A stretch of DNA of 64,000 bases from NCBI RefSeq assembly GCF_900324485.2, contig NW_022872898.1, forward strand, positions 186,001-250,000. Direction: 5' to 3'. The notes below the pieces were generated by a model. That model saw only the letters and a program-made list of their open reading frames with translations. It did no database searches and was not told the DNA's origin. Position numbers and translations under genes: made by a program. The stretch comes from Mastacembelus armatus. Lineage: Eukaryota; Chordata; Actinopteri; Synbranchiformes; Mastacembelidae. Positions 40,400 through 49,656 of this stretch are shown here, in pieces (positions within the stretch are counted from its first letter, which is position 1; the number at the start of each line of letters is the position of its first letter).

Positions 40400-40735
40400 C
40401 TATCTATTGGCGATGAGGCTGATGATTTCAGGTAAGGCTGCTCCTAACAGCGAGATGAGGAAACCTCCTGACTGATTGATAAGCTTCCTCTTCCTGATGC
40501 CTGATAGTTTCCTGTCAGCTACCCGTCTGATCACCGATTTACACTTCTTCAGCTGTGTATACTGCTTGTCGCTCAGAGGAATATTCCCCTTTAACACATT
40601 GAGGGCAATCTCACACAGAGCGGTAATAAAGTCCTTGTCACAGCTGTTTATGATGGCCCTGCGTTGCCTCGGTGGTGATTTATAGAGGAGCTCCAACAAT
40701 GGTAGATTTCTACGCATACGGTGAGACATTGTCAC
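40400..40735 (-). CDS. Small basic Polinton protein with hydrophobic C-terminus
   Basis: About 109-111 residues (start MTMSHRMRRN or the next methionine). Basic N-terminal two thirds, then NQSGGFLISLLGAALPEII as a short hydrophobic/amphipathic tail, a pattern common to small Polinton proteins compared with adenovirus pX or membrane-active peptides. It ends two bases before the next gene and overlaps the ATPase stop by four bases. Looks whole. Confidence 0.65.
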   Translation of the reverse strand: MTMSHRMRRNLPLLELLYKSPPRQRRAIINSCDKDFITALCEIALNVLKGNIPLSDKQYTQLKKCKSVIRRVADRKLSGIRKRKLINQSGGFLISLLGAALPEIISLIANR

Positions 40736-41397
40736 TTACCCCGTCTGGGGATGTACACAACCTGCTGGGTAGAGAGCAGGTTTGTTCTAAGCCTCAGATG
40801 GTCAGGTGTCTTTGCTTTATAATCAATTAGTAAGTAGCCGTATGCTGCACTTGTGGCGTCACTGAACGCCTCTAAAAAGTATTTTGTATTACCAGGGTAC
40901 ATCTGACGTGCAATCAGCGACACCTGGTATCTGTCACGAGGGTTTTTGAACAAAACCAGATAATTGGTGTTTAAACTGATAGTGCGGCTGGCTTTACCCT
41001 GTATGAACAAATTCTGTACTAGATAGATGCAGCTGAGATTTCTGTGATGCACATATTTCGTGAATACATTCTGCACCTCCAAATTACCGCTGGCATCATT
41101 CATCAGATCATCAATAACCAGGAGGTTGTTTTTGTCTGGAGGCAAAAGGGTGTCATCACAGAGTGACTCAGGCAGACCGTTGACAAAATTTATGTCAACA
41201 ATCTTTAGGAGTTGATCGTACGCTGCCTGCCAGCATGAATAGATATAGACAATATTATCAATTCTGTGTGAGATGAGACTCTGTGCATTCTCAATGAGCG
41301 TTTTGACAAAGACAGTCTTCCCGCTATTGGAGGGGCCGCTTACGATTAGGCTGAAAGGGTGAATTAGACGCCCGTCAAATTCCATCTTAGTATCCAT
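40732..41397 (-). CDS. FtsK/HerA-type genome packaging ATPase
   Basis: 221 residues. Walker A is SGPSNSGKT near residues 19-27, preceded by HPFSLIV. Walker B-like NNLLVIDDLMND lies near residues 90-100, followed by VHHRNLSCIYLVQNLF as in A32-like packaging ATPases. It would pump the genome into the capsid. Its start overlaps the end of the polymerase gene by about eleven bases. Looks whole. Confidence 0.9.
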   Translation of the reverse strand: MDTKMEFDGRLIHPFSLIVSGPSNSGKTVFVKTLIENAQSLISHRIDNIVYIYSCWQAAYDQLLKIVDINFVNGLPESLCDDTLLPPDKNNLLVIDDLMNDASGNLEVQNVFTKYVHHRNLSCIYLVQNLFIQGKASRTISLNTNYLVLFKNPRDRYQVSLIARQMYPGNTKYFLEAFSDATSAAYGYLLIDYKAKTPDHLRLRTNLLSTQQVVYIPRRGK

Positions 41398-44326
41398 AAG
41401 GCAATGTTCTGTAGTCAGGCAGGACCCTGCGTTTGTTGTAGACTACAAGAACTTTCTTTGAGACACTGACATTCTGCAAATGGAACTTTCTCTTATCACG
41501 TCTGATGGTGTCAGTCTCTGTGATGATGTGCTTGTCTGATTGCTGATCAGCCACAAATGATTTAACAAGACCGGCTAGAGACTCCTGGGTCACAACAGAT
41601 GCGTTATTTGAATTCAGAGTCACCCCTTTACATTTCACATGTCTCTTCCCTCTCTGAGTATGATAAGCGTAGCATTTGGGCCCACCTGAGACAAACTCTG
41701 TAATAAAATCATCCTCCCCGTCACCACCACCATCACACAGCTCGTCTGTCAAGTCACCTAGGTAAGGGCCTAGACTTGGCATCCACTCGCCTGGTCTAGA
41801 TGTGAAAACGACAGAGTCAGTATCACAGTACAGCACACGCTCCTGCAACTTGTCCAACAGATCGTAGAGCATCAGTCTGGCATGGGCAGTTGTCACAGCA
41901 CCAATAAACACATTCACATCACTGGCCCTGCCGTCTCGGTCATCACTATGACGCCACTGAACCATGGCTACTTCATCAGATATGAAGCAAAACTGTCTGA
42001 CATCAAAATGATCACTAAACATTAGCTCTGTGAATCGCTCAGCCTCAGTGATCAACTCACACGTGCCCATGTTGGTCCTCATGCTGAAACGCCCCCACAA
42101 TGAGTTTAGCAGAAGCTTGTTACAGCTCCTGACTGCTTTATTGACCATGATCTTGTCAGGATTTAGTCTTATACCTTCATGGGCTTCGTAGTCCCGGACA
42201 TACTCCTGCTTTTCCTCCTCTGTCTTGACATTTTTGGGGTACCCAGAGGCCTCCTGTTTACATTTCAAAAAGGTTTTAACATATTCCCGAAATAATGTGT
42301 TAGACTTTTTCGGAAAATGCCACACTTCATCAATGCACACAAGCTGGTAGCCCTTCTCAATAGCTTTTTCAAGCTCAAAGGACACCCACGTCCCCGTCAG
42401 CTGTCTCTCACAGTCGGTGTGACTGCAGACAGTGTCCTGATTCAGCTCCTCGCAGCACTTGCGACAGAGGGGGAACATGAGCTTGTGATGGGACCTGTAT
42501 GGCAAAACAGGATGGTACAGGCCTCTAGGGGGGAGAACAGTACACTTGACAAAGCCAAAATAAATTTCAATGCTGTCAAAATTGCCTACAATTATCTCGG
42601 GATGGCCAATTGGATAATCTTTCTTAGCCTGCACAGTAGGATACAGGCTCGTGAAATCGTAGTAATGTACTTTTTCTCCCTCTGCACACTCAGTCACATG
42701 CAGGAGCTTCATAGCATTTGTCCTCCCGCCAAATAGTGCATCCCTAGGATTCAGGCGCTCAGGCTTCTTGTAGTCTGCAAGAAAGGCCCTGACGTCTGGA
42801 TCTGTCTGCTTTATCAGATTCCACTCACACTCCCACATCACAACCACACTGACACCATGACGGTCCCGCAGAGCTTCAACTTTATTGTTAAACTGTGCGT
42901 ACAGCCCGACATTATTCTCGGCTGCGGATTCTGGGTAGCATTTTATACACCTGTGATAATAGCAGCCTGCAAATTCAAAACATGTGTTTGAGGCATCATC
43001 AAATCCGTCAACACAGTAGGACCCAATCTTGTGTTCACCACCTCTCAGAGCATGTCTGATCACCCTCTTTTCAGAATAGGCCACGTATTCGAGCCATTGC
43101 ACAGACACATCTGAGAAAGCTTTATTACATTCGAGATACATCCCATCATAGGTGAGGGGCAGTGTGTCCTGAGGCAGGAAGAGCTTCTTAAAAACACCCA
43201 TACAACTTGATGCCAGAGTCGTGAACACAAAAGGGTCAGTCTCGGTACACTGGATGAAAGCTGTGCGGTAAATCTTGCAGGCCTTGCGCAATACCGCAAC
43301 ATCATTTCGACAATAATAAGCCAGCTCAGCCTGCATTTTAAAAGTACCATCTTTAACTCCATTATACCACTGCATGAATTTCACCTGCTCACTCTGAGGC
43401 ATCTTGTCATACCCATAATACTCAGGTGTGGGGTAGGGGCCTTCATAAAACTCATTTTCAACAGTGTTGAATTTGTGAGGAAAGTAGCCTTTGGCCATTT
43501 CTTCAAAGCCTAATGCTGCTGGTGTCTTAGCCAGACTCATAGGCAGAAAGCTGTATGAATCGATCCAGCGCTGGTTGTAGTCCTCGTCATACATCCTAAT
43601 GACCCGACTACCTTTCATGATGACTAGGGGAGTAATGCATTGTCTCACAAGATACTCGAGCACGACATAACTGTCAAAGCCAGCCGCGTTGTGCGCTATG
43701 AACGTGTACCCCTTGTACTTTTTGCGTCTAAACTGGCTGATAAATGCAGCCACACAACCAACCCCTGTGTAACAAAATGGGTACGGGTCAGCCTGTTCAT
43801 CCATCTCCATGGCGCAGACATAATTTGCTTCATGTCTCCCGTCATGGTATCTGGTTTCAAAGTCATACAGGATGTATTTTTCAGAGGGTTCCTCCTCTTC
43901 CTCTTTAGGCGGAAGCGGCTGGATATAACACTGATGTACCATCCCCCCTCTAAGAGCACCGCAGTGCCTACACCGCGGGGCTGTACATTTGTGGCTGGGG
44001 CTCTGCTTACAGATCCTGTAGATTTTTCCACACTCCTCACAATATTTAACTGTAGCGCAGGGAATCATGTTGTGTTTAGGGTCAGGTAATATGTGATTGT
44101 TGAAGCACTGCATTGATTTACAAATGCGCTTGCATTGATCACATTTGATTGTGGGGCCTGATTGCTGTTCACATGTGGTGAAGCATACATTACACCTGTG
44201 TAGGCAATTATGCAGTAAGGGTGTCTCATATGTGTTATAGCAGAGTTCACAGACATACGAGCCGCCAAAAAAACCTTTTGGGTTGGTTATCAGGTAATAG
44301 TGCTCAGCATGTAGATAAAGCCACAC
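41387..44326 (-). CDS. Protein-primed DNA polymerase B
   Basis: A 979-residue open frame. The N-terminal 120 residues are cysteine/histidine-rich zinc-finger-like (CELCYNTYETPLLHNC, CEECGKIYRIC). The 3'-5' exonuclease follows with YDFETRYHDG and FIAHNAAGFDSYV. The polymerase domain has DFTSLYPTVQAKKDYPIG, NKAVRSCNKLLLNSLWGRFS and YCDTDSVVF, the A, B and C motifs with the acidic metal ligands present. This is the Polinton/adenovirus branch that primes from a terminal protein. It replicates the linear element. The block at 44,438-44,827 may be its upstream part. Confidence 0.93.
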   Translation of the reverse strand: MWLYLHAEHYYLITNPKGFFGGSYVCELCYNTYETPLLHNCLHRCNVCFTTCEQQSGPTIKCDQCKRICKSMQCFNNHILPDPKHNMIPCATVKYCEECGKIYRICKQSPSHKCTAPRCRHCGALRGGMVHQCYIQPLPPKEEEEEPSEKYILYDFETRYHDGRHEANYVCAMEMDEQADPYPFCYTGVGCVAAFISQFRRKKYKGYTFIAHNAAGFDSYVVLEYLVRQCITPLVIMKGSRVIRMYDEDYNQRWIDSYSFLPMSLAKTPAALGFEEMAKGYFPHKFNTVENEFYEGPYPTPEYYGYDKMPQSEQVKFMQWYNGVKDGTFKMQAELAYYCRNDVAVLRKACKIYRTAFIQCTETDPFVFTTLASSCMGVFKKLFLPQDTLPLTYDGMYLECNKAFSDVSVQWLEYVAYSEKRVIRHALRGGEHKIGSYCVDGFDDASNTCFEFAGCYYHRCIKCYPESAAENNVGLYAQFNNKVEALRDRHGVSVVVMWECEWNLIKQTDPDVRAFLADYKKPERLNPRDALFGGRTNAMKLLHVTECAEGEKVHYYDFTSLYPTVQAKKDYPIGHPEIIVGNFDSIEIYFGFVKCTVLPPRGLYHPVLPYRSHHKLMFPLCRKCCEELNQDTVCSHTDCERQLTGTWVSFELEKAIEKGYQLVCIDEVWHFPKKSNTLFREYVKTFLKCKQEASGYPKNVKTEEEKQEYVRDYEAHEGIRLNPDKIMVNKAVRSCNKLLLNSLWGRFSMRTNMGTCELITEAERFTELMFSDHFDVRQFCFISDEVAMVQWRHSDDRDGRASDVNVFIGAVTTAHARLMLYDLLDKLQERVLYCDTDSVVFTSRPGEWMPSLGPYLGDLTDELCDGGGDGEDDFITEFVSGGPKCYAYHTQRGKRHVKCKGVTLNSNNASVVTQESLAGLVKSFVADQQSDKHIITETDTIRRDKRKFHLQNVSVSKKVLVVYNKRRVLPDYRTLPYGY

Positions 44327-44437
44327 GGTGCGCGGGTGTGGGGTTCCGTGTGTCTGGAAGCAGATTGGCCGTTTTCTAACAGCACCAGCACCAGCTCTGG
44401 CGTGATGAAAAATGATTATCTTTGCATCTATTTCCCT

Positions 44438-44827
44438 CTAAAATCTAGTGACATCACTAAAACCCACCTGCTGTTTGGTGGAAAGACCTACAGATTCCTG
44501 TAGTTCTTTAGCTCTGTGTAATATTTCCAGAGCCCCCATTGAGGGATTTTCGGCTCTGATAATACACATACTGAAACATAAATTGTTGTCTGAGGCGTCA
44601 TTATCAGGATCATACAAATGCTTTCCCTTCCTAGCCAGAATTTCACTATAAGGCACCCTCCCCAGCTTGAGCCGTGTGCCTCCACCCCTCCCTTCTTGTG
44701 CCACACTGACCACAAACTCCAGGTCCCCGTCTGACAATGAATCATCATTGCTCTGGATCGCTTGAGCAACTTCATCAACAAAGGCGTCGACGTCATAGCC
44801 ATTACTGGTCCTCAAGACCGCCTGCAC
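44438..44827 (-). CDS. Coding block upstream of PolB, unknown
   Basis: A 129-residue frame on the same strand, ending about 110 bases before the polymerase frame. It has DNNLCFSMCIIRA, reminiscent of the segment that precedes the finger/exonuclease region in larger Polinton polymerases, and acidic low-complexity sequence before it. It may be the polymerase's N-terminal extension or a separate small protein. Confidence 0.5.
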   Translation of the reverse strand: MQAVLRTSNGYDVDAFVDEVAQAIQSNDDSLSDGDLEFVVSVAQEGRGGGTRLKLGRVPYSEILARKGKHLYDPDNDASDNNLCFSMCIIRAENPSMGALEILHRAKELQESVGLSTKQQVGFSDVTRF

Positions 44828-44925
44828 GTCACTAATCAGGGAGGGGCCCCCTCAACACGACATTCAGTACACTACCAGCCCGCGATACTTCAATAGCCCT
44901 ATCTATAACACCGGTTAGACGTTCC

Positions 44926-45421
44926 CTAACAAGCGCAGGAATGTTCAGGGTGAGTATCTATGTCAATGTCCCTAAAGTGTATGGGTTGTCTCAATTCTAA
45001 AGCATCAAATGCCGGAATATCCCTGATTGCGATTAAACCAGCGCCATGCTGAAGACCATTAGGACTGGAGGGGGTGTTAACAGTAGACCCCTCTGTTAGA
45101 GGAGGGTCTGAGATCAGTGAACCAGCCACAGAGGCCTGCTGCCCCTGGAGCTTTGTTATCCAGAGCCAGTTTGACGTCGAACTCTTCCTCTGGTAAAAGT
45201 TGATCGTGAACATTTAGTACGTCTAGCGCTGACTTGATGCTCAGCGCTGACATTCGATCGTAATGTTCGGGGTTCTGAATAACCTGGTATAACGCGTCCT
45301 CCGTCACGCCTTGCTCCAGAAGCACGAGCTGCAGCTTTTCTTTCAACTTAAAGCACGGAGGAATTCCTCTCACTAGAAACACCAACAACAGAGAGAGAAA
45401 TGTCGGTGATTTGGTGCACAA
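44926..45421 (-). pseudogene. Unknown minus-strand coding block
   Basis: Two overlapping minus-strand frames show protein-like composition (KLKEKLQLVLLEQGVTEDALYQ; GLIAIRDIPAFDALELRQP). No family recognised. A short AT-rich interval with splice-like borders (GTGAGT and TTTCTAG) separates this block from the next coding block upstream, so an intron of under 100 bases is possible; Polinton-like viruses are known to splice some genes. The block as a whole looks broken. Confidence 0.45.
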
Positions 45422-45455
45422 TCATTAGCTTTTTGTTTTTTTTTAAAAAATATGT

Positions 45456-45782
45456 TCACTCACCCATCTTTCCTCGCTGGCCAAAGTCTAGTAGGTCCCT
45501 GTATAGGTAGGGGTTCACTTTCTCCACAATTTTGAGCAATTTGTTCGCGGGGCCGCCTCCTTCTATCTCCAGACACAGTTCTATCACGCTGTGCATGTAC
45601 CTGACCGGATTGGTCACGCCGTGGTTGTAAGGGGGTAGTTCAGGTAAGTCATCATCATCTTTCCAGTGGTCCAACAGGTAATTTACACAAATCTGCCTTT
45701 CAGCTATATCGTCCTTCCATTTTCTCAAAACGACGATGGACAGCTCGTCCCTACATTCTTTCAAAAATTTCATGGCAGTCAT
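45456..45782 (-). CDS. Unknown minus-strand gene with upstream TATA and GGTCGGA repeats
   Basis: I choose the methionine at 45,782 (MTAMKFLKECRDEL) because a TATATAA box at about 45,883-45,890 would place transcription start near 45,860, inside the longer open frame. About 108 residues, helical, acidic (DHWKDDDDLPELPP), no signal peptide or membrane segment. I cannot assign a family. A GTGAGT donor-like site sits at its 3' end near 45,460. Confidence 0.5.
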   Translation of the reverse strand: MTAMKFLKECRDELSIVVLRKWKDDIAERQICVNYLLDHWKDDDDLPELPPYNHGVTNPVRYMHSVIELCLEIEGGGPANKLLKIVEKVNPYLYRDLLDFGQRGKMGE

Positions 45783-45882
45783 CGTGATGGAGAATATCTC
45801 TAAGCAGGGATCTCGCAGAGAACTCTGTAGACAGAGTAGACGGATAATGGGTGAATACTTCAGCGTCAAGCACGCAGAGTAC

Positions 45883-45890
45883 TTATATAA
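45883..45890 (-). promoter_or_regulatory. TATA box
   Basis: The minus strand reads TTATATAAGT about 100 bases before the chosen start of the gene ending at 45,456 and about 40 bases downstream (minus sense) of the GGTCGGA repeat pair. Confidence 0.6.
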
Positions 45891-45927
45891 CTGACCCGCT
45901 GATCCAAATTTGTGATGATCTCACGTC

Positions 45928-45962
45928 GAGCGCCGGTCGGACAACTTGAGCGCCGGTCGGAC
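45928..45962. promoter_or_regulatory. GGTCGGA repeat pair, 20-bp spacing
   Basis: GAGCGCCGGTCGGAC occurs twice, at 45,928-45,942 and 45,948-45,962. The pair lies between divergent coding blocks (minus gene before 45,782; plus block from about 46,069). The core GGTCGGA recurs three times with the same spacing at 47,704-47,752, so it is probably a shared regulatory site. The binding factor is unknown. Confidence 0.65.
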
Positions 45963-46068
45963 GTCTTGGTGCGCACAGAATTGAGGTAGCATCATGTCAG
46001 CATATTACACGGCTGATCAGGTGGCCGAAGCGAAACGCAATTAGATCGAATATTCACTCGACCCAGCC

Positions 46069-46860
46069 GTGAAGACCCATGCACGGATGAGTCCTATTCG
46101 GAGGATGGATGAGGAGGATCGTGACGATGCGTCCGATGGCGAGTATGGACCCGAAGACTACGACGAGGAGGAGAGTGAACGAGACGCGGGTCTAGGAGAA
46201 ACGAATCGCCACAGTGAAGGTAAAGATGAAGATGATGACGACTACAGGGATGATGGAGAAGACGATGACAGTTAGAGCACTGAGGATGATGACGAGGAAG
46301 AGGATGAGGAGGATGGAGTGGGTGTTCACATGTACCCAGACACATAACTGTCGAAGGACAGGGAAATCAAATGGTCGTCGGTCCCCCTTCATAAACTCGA
46401 TCAAGCCGACGTCCCTGAATACCCTGTCGGTCCTACCGCAGAGGCGACTGCCGGCACCCACGACATATTGTCCTCTTTTCTGCTGTTCTTCACAGCCGAC
46501 CTGGAGAGTCTTGTGTTGCGCGAGACTAACCGAGAGGGTTCAAGTAGACGCAAGGGAACGAGATGGAAACAGATGGACGAGACGGACCTGCGGGCCTACG
46601 TGGCAAAGCTGCCTCGAGCCTGTGGGATGATGAGTACGGCAGGACGATTTTCAGAGCGACCATGTCCCTGAAAGAGTTCTATTGCTTCTCGGAAACGCTT
46701 AGGTTTGACGACTGAAAGTCAAGAGGAGTCGATGGGAGATCCGCTGATAGATTGGCCGCTATCAGAGAGTTGTGGAACATGTGGAGCGAGCGACTCCCCG
46801 TCCTCTACCATCCCGGGCCGTATGTAACGGTTGACGAACGCATGGTTCCTTTCAAAGGTA
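46069..46860 (+). pseudogene. piggyBac-type transposase, N-terminal part
   Basis: A long acidic N-terminus (DEEDRDDASDGEYGPEDYDE and more) leads into a region with FLLFFTADLESLVLRETNRE and RWKQMDETDLRAYVAKL. Near 46,830-46,857 there is VTVDERMVPFKG, which contains the first catalytic Asp motif of DDE_Tnp_1_7 transposases. This order matches fish PGBD-like proteins. Only about the N-terminal half is present and it is broken. It sits directly beside genes of viral character. Confidence 0.75.
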
Positions 46861-47577
46861 TTGTGTGTCGTGTTTAATTCGATCGCTCGCGATGTGGTCG
46901 CTTTCTGCTTTGAGGAGAGACAGTATATTGCTATAGTTCACCTCCTCCTCCGTGCTCATGTCCCCCTCGATCGCTCGCTCCTCTTCTTCACTCGCGACCC
47001 CTTTGGTCTTGTCCGAGGTCGCCACTCTCTTCACGGCTTCCAGGGTTTTCTTTAGCTTCTCCTTGATCGAGGCCTTCGTGTCGATTCTATAGATGCCTCT
47101 CGCGACCGTCACTTTGCCCGAACTGACTTTAGTGGATCCCGCGTAGACCTCGCAGTTCGAGGATCTACACTGTTCGCACCATGTCACTAGTCAGTCCTTC
47201 AGAGTCTGGTGCGTCTGACATTGCGTCTTCTGAACGGTTTCCTCACCTGGACATTTGTAGGATACATCGTTGTCGTCCGAGCCGTAATGCTTCAGCGCCA
47301 GTCTGTTCAGGTCTCCGAAGATGATTCTGCTGTGATCGTCCTTTTTACTATACCCTTTGAACAGTCTCGTGTTGGTGCAACGTTGCACGCCACAGGCCTG
47401 ACACACCAGTTGCTTGTAGTTTTTGTAGGTGGCTGTGGGTCTCATTGAAGAGCCGTCCACGGTGACCTGACTGTTGTCCAGGCACTGCGTGCTGTAGATT
47501 TTCTTGCCTGAACCGGCTCCGGCCGCGCATGAGAGTACGCAGAGGCAGAAGATTGTATAAAGGAACGCTTTCTCCAT
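46852..47577 (-). pseudogene. Secreted cysteine-rich protein, unknown
   Basis: Starts MEKAFLYTIFCLCVLSCAAG, a clear signal peptide cleaved near residue 20. The ectodomain has many cysteines in CxxC-type pairs (LVCQACGVQRC, WCEQCRSSNC), then a basic/helical C-terminal region with KEKLKKTLEAVKR. No membrane segment seen. It resembles small secreted virulence or decoy proteins in style, but no family is recognised. It looks broken. Confidence 0.5.
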
Positions 47578-47698
47578 GGCTGTGGCTCTAGTAGGTTGGA
47601 TCGGGGTTTCTGCTCAGAGGTTCAGTTGATGTGTATACAATGAGGCTAGACATTTTTGAATATATTGGGTTCTCTGTAGAAAGTCCCCAATGAATCTG

Positions 47699-47756
47699 AA
47701 CGGCGGTCGGATGGTCTAAACAATGGTCGGATGGTCTAAACAATGGTCGGATGATA
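47699..47756. promoter_or_regulatory. Triple GGTCGGA repeat, 20-bp spacing
   Basis: GGTCGGAT occurs at about 47,705, 47,725 and 47,745, embedded in 20-bp units GGTCTAAACAATGGTCGGAT. It lies between the divergent secreted (minus) and TNFR-like (plus) genes, mirroring the pair at 45,928. Confidence 0.7.
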
Positions 47757-47910
47757 CGAATGCTGATAGTTAGGGACGCAAGGCTCTCAGGGGTTTTCCG
47801 TGAGAGCAAGTAGATATACACCGGATTGTCAGTGGCAGCTTTGTGTTATAGGGATGCTTCTGGTGTGCTTGAGACCGAACATAGAATCTAAGACCGCTTA
47901 TCAGATAACA

Positions 47911-48817
47911 ATGCTGGGAATACATATGATCCTCTTGTCGTTGTACATCGCTCAAAGTGAATGCATCGCTGACAACCAGGGCTGTTGCATGTGCGCCGTG
48001 GGCTCAAGAGTGGGCAACGCGGGAAGCTGTCGTGATCCGCAATGCGTACTCTGCGGTCTATACGAATACATGGAATCAGCGAACCGGTTGACGCGTTGTT
48101 TCAGACAACCATACTGTGACCCTAACAAGAATTTCGTATACACACAGGATAGTACCCAGTGGTCTAGGCAATACGTCATATACCCCAGCAAAACCCATTC
48201 TAACATCTGGGAAATTCAGGATCAGGAACATGAACCGTTGTACAAGCGTGACCAGCATGCTGAGATACCCCATTGTTCCAACGTTGGAGACGTTGCCCCC
48301 ATACTGCGCCCCTTGCAACAACGGAGATGGCAGTCAACTGGTCGTGTGCCACCTGAACGTACGCCCTTGGTATGTGAACTTTAACCCCATCGCCGTAGAA
48401 GAGTGGACATCTGACTACGAGCCCAAACTTGTTTTGTTCAACCCAAACAAGCAGCTGTTGCTCCATTGCTCCAGCGAAGCCTGCCTCACGTGCATCCTGC
48501 ACACAGAGGTTAAAGAAGGTCTCGTTCTCAGCACGGGGAACCACAGTCACGATGCTGTGTGCGCATCACATTCAAACCTGGAGCACATTGATACGCCCAT
48601 CATTTCGCCCGAGTCCGCTGGCGCTTGTAAGAGTCTACACAGCACGTTGATCATCGTATCAGCATGCGTGCTGATATTGTCTTTGCTGCTTTACCCGGTC
48701 ATCGTTTACAAACACAAGCTTCCGGGTCTCTGTGCGCGCTGCGCGCACAGGTGTCAGCAGGCCAAAAATCGTGGGCATCTTTCAGGAACTGTTCCCCTGG
48801 GTTTTTTGCACATCTGA
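47911..48817 (+). pseudogene. TNF-receptor-like type I membrane protein
   Basis: The start MLGIHMILLSLYIAQSECIA gives a signal peptide. A cysteine-rich domain follows in the TNFRSF pattern: GCCMCAVGSRVGNAGSC, CVLCGLYEYMESANRLTRC, then YCDPNKNF, close in spacing to HVEM-type repeats. Further CxxC pairs lie in the second half (YCAPCNNG, ACLTC). A hydrophobic segment STLIIVSACVLILSLLLYPV near 48,635-48,700 is the membrane anchor, with a short basic tail. TNFR homologues are known from alloherpesviruses and poxviruses. The coding region is broken. It could also be a captured host receptor. Confidence 0.6.
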
Positions 48818-49440
48818 GATCGGCGTCAGCCGACCCCTTCCCTCAAGGCAGAGAAAGGGCTGTGACTTTAGTGCCATTGGAACCAAGGGGACCTCAGGGA
48901 ACGGTGGGCGATGAGGAAAATGAGGGAGAATGTGAGGCACAACAAACAAGGGAGACCGACGAGCCGGCGGAGAAGACACCAGGCGTGAGACGCAGGTATG
49001 CCATTGCTGCGACTATCCTGGTCGTCACCCTGACCCTGATGATGACGATCGTCATCGGGGCTCTGTACTGAGCCGACTGGTTGCTGACGAGTTACTGCGA
49101 CTCCACGGTGTCCGTGTACACCTTCCCTCTGGGCTACGCTGTGACGAGCTGAGGAGTGGGACACTCGGAGGCGGTAGCGTTGACGGGATTCTTGGACAGA
49201 TGCAGGCGGCAGAACGAGTTCACTGTGCCCGCCCGGGTCAAATTCCACAAGGCCATCAAGTGTCTAAAAAGCAGCAAGCAGTACAAGAGAGCGTCGTCGG
49301 GAGCTTCTTCCAGCAAGTAGTCGCGTGGCTCCATGGACTCGAAATCGGGGCACGCTGGAGTCTCTGTGTCTTTTCTTGGCATCACGGCCTCTGCGGAAGC
49401 TACGTTCAGCAAGACGGACGCCATATATATGAAAGAGTAT
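48785..49440 (+). pseudogene. Membrane protein remnant, unknown
   Basis: Acidic sequence (EENEGECEAQQTRETDEPAE) precedes a basic stop-transfer and a strong membrane segment (YAIAATILVVTLTLMMTIVI), the orientation of a type II protein. The sequence beyond looks like decayed coding material. A minus-strand frame at 49,134-49,424 overlaps it and could be the real reading instead. No family recognised. Confidence 0.35.
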
Positions 49441-49656
49441 CAAGCTACTACTGGACTACAAACAGCGCTATAAGCACGTTTAGGTTCTTATGTTACCATT
49501 TACGTCAGAAATTGTGGCATATTTTCCTACTATATATTATGTGAAAACCAGTATGCAAGGCAAGCACTATGTCCCAATTAATACTATGCAAAAAACAAAA
49601 AGTACCAGATGACTTACTACTTCTACTAATTCTAAAGTCCATGACAAAGCGTTGCT
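49441..49656. other. Right boundary zone of the viral-like block
   Basis: Composition falls back to AT-rich here. ACTATGTCCCAATTAATAC near 49,570 resembles a common fish DNA-element fragment. I find no inverted repeat matching the left end at 33,065, so the junction cannot be fixed. Confidence 0.45.

Larger units (their letters stand above)
33065..45870. mobile_element. Polinton/Maverick (adintovirus-like) element, core
   Basis: This block has the family's full core: integrase with chromodomain, minor and major capsid proteins, adenain-type protease, packaging ATPase and protein-primed PolB. They sit in two convergent arms that meet near 39.0-39.6 kb. Base composition changes abruptly at 33,065 (many CpG inside, few outside). 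The left edge is set by comparison with the duplicate host segment at 60.9 kb. I could not find terminal inverted repeats, and the right edge is uncertain (the arm to about 49.4 kb may belong to it). The capsid, protease, ATPase and polymerase frames look whole. A few breaks affect integrase and flanking genes, so it is a fossil of fairly recent, undated origin. Confidence 0.9.
45871..49440. other. Right arm of the viral-like block, affiliation uncertain
   Basis: CpG-rich like the Polinton core and contiguous with it. It carries a partial piggyBac-like transposase, a secreted cysteine-rich protein, a TNF-receptor-like membrane protein and another membrane protein. Its genes are more decayed than the core. 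The shared GGTCGGA repeats tie the gene at 45,456-45,782 to the divergent pair at 47.6-47.9 kb. Either it is cargo of one roughly 16-kb element, or a remnant of a second element such as a piggyBac-herpesvirus hybrid. Confidence 0.6.

Noticed and set aside
42317-44089. Plus-strand frames inside the polymerase region
   Set aside because: Shadows of the minus-strand PolB; low-complexity and without domains.
49134-49424. Minus-strand 96-codon frame as a gene
   Set aside because: It overlaps plus-strand coding-like remnants and neither reading has a recognised family; left as uncertain within the right arm.
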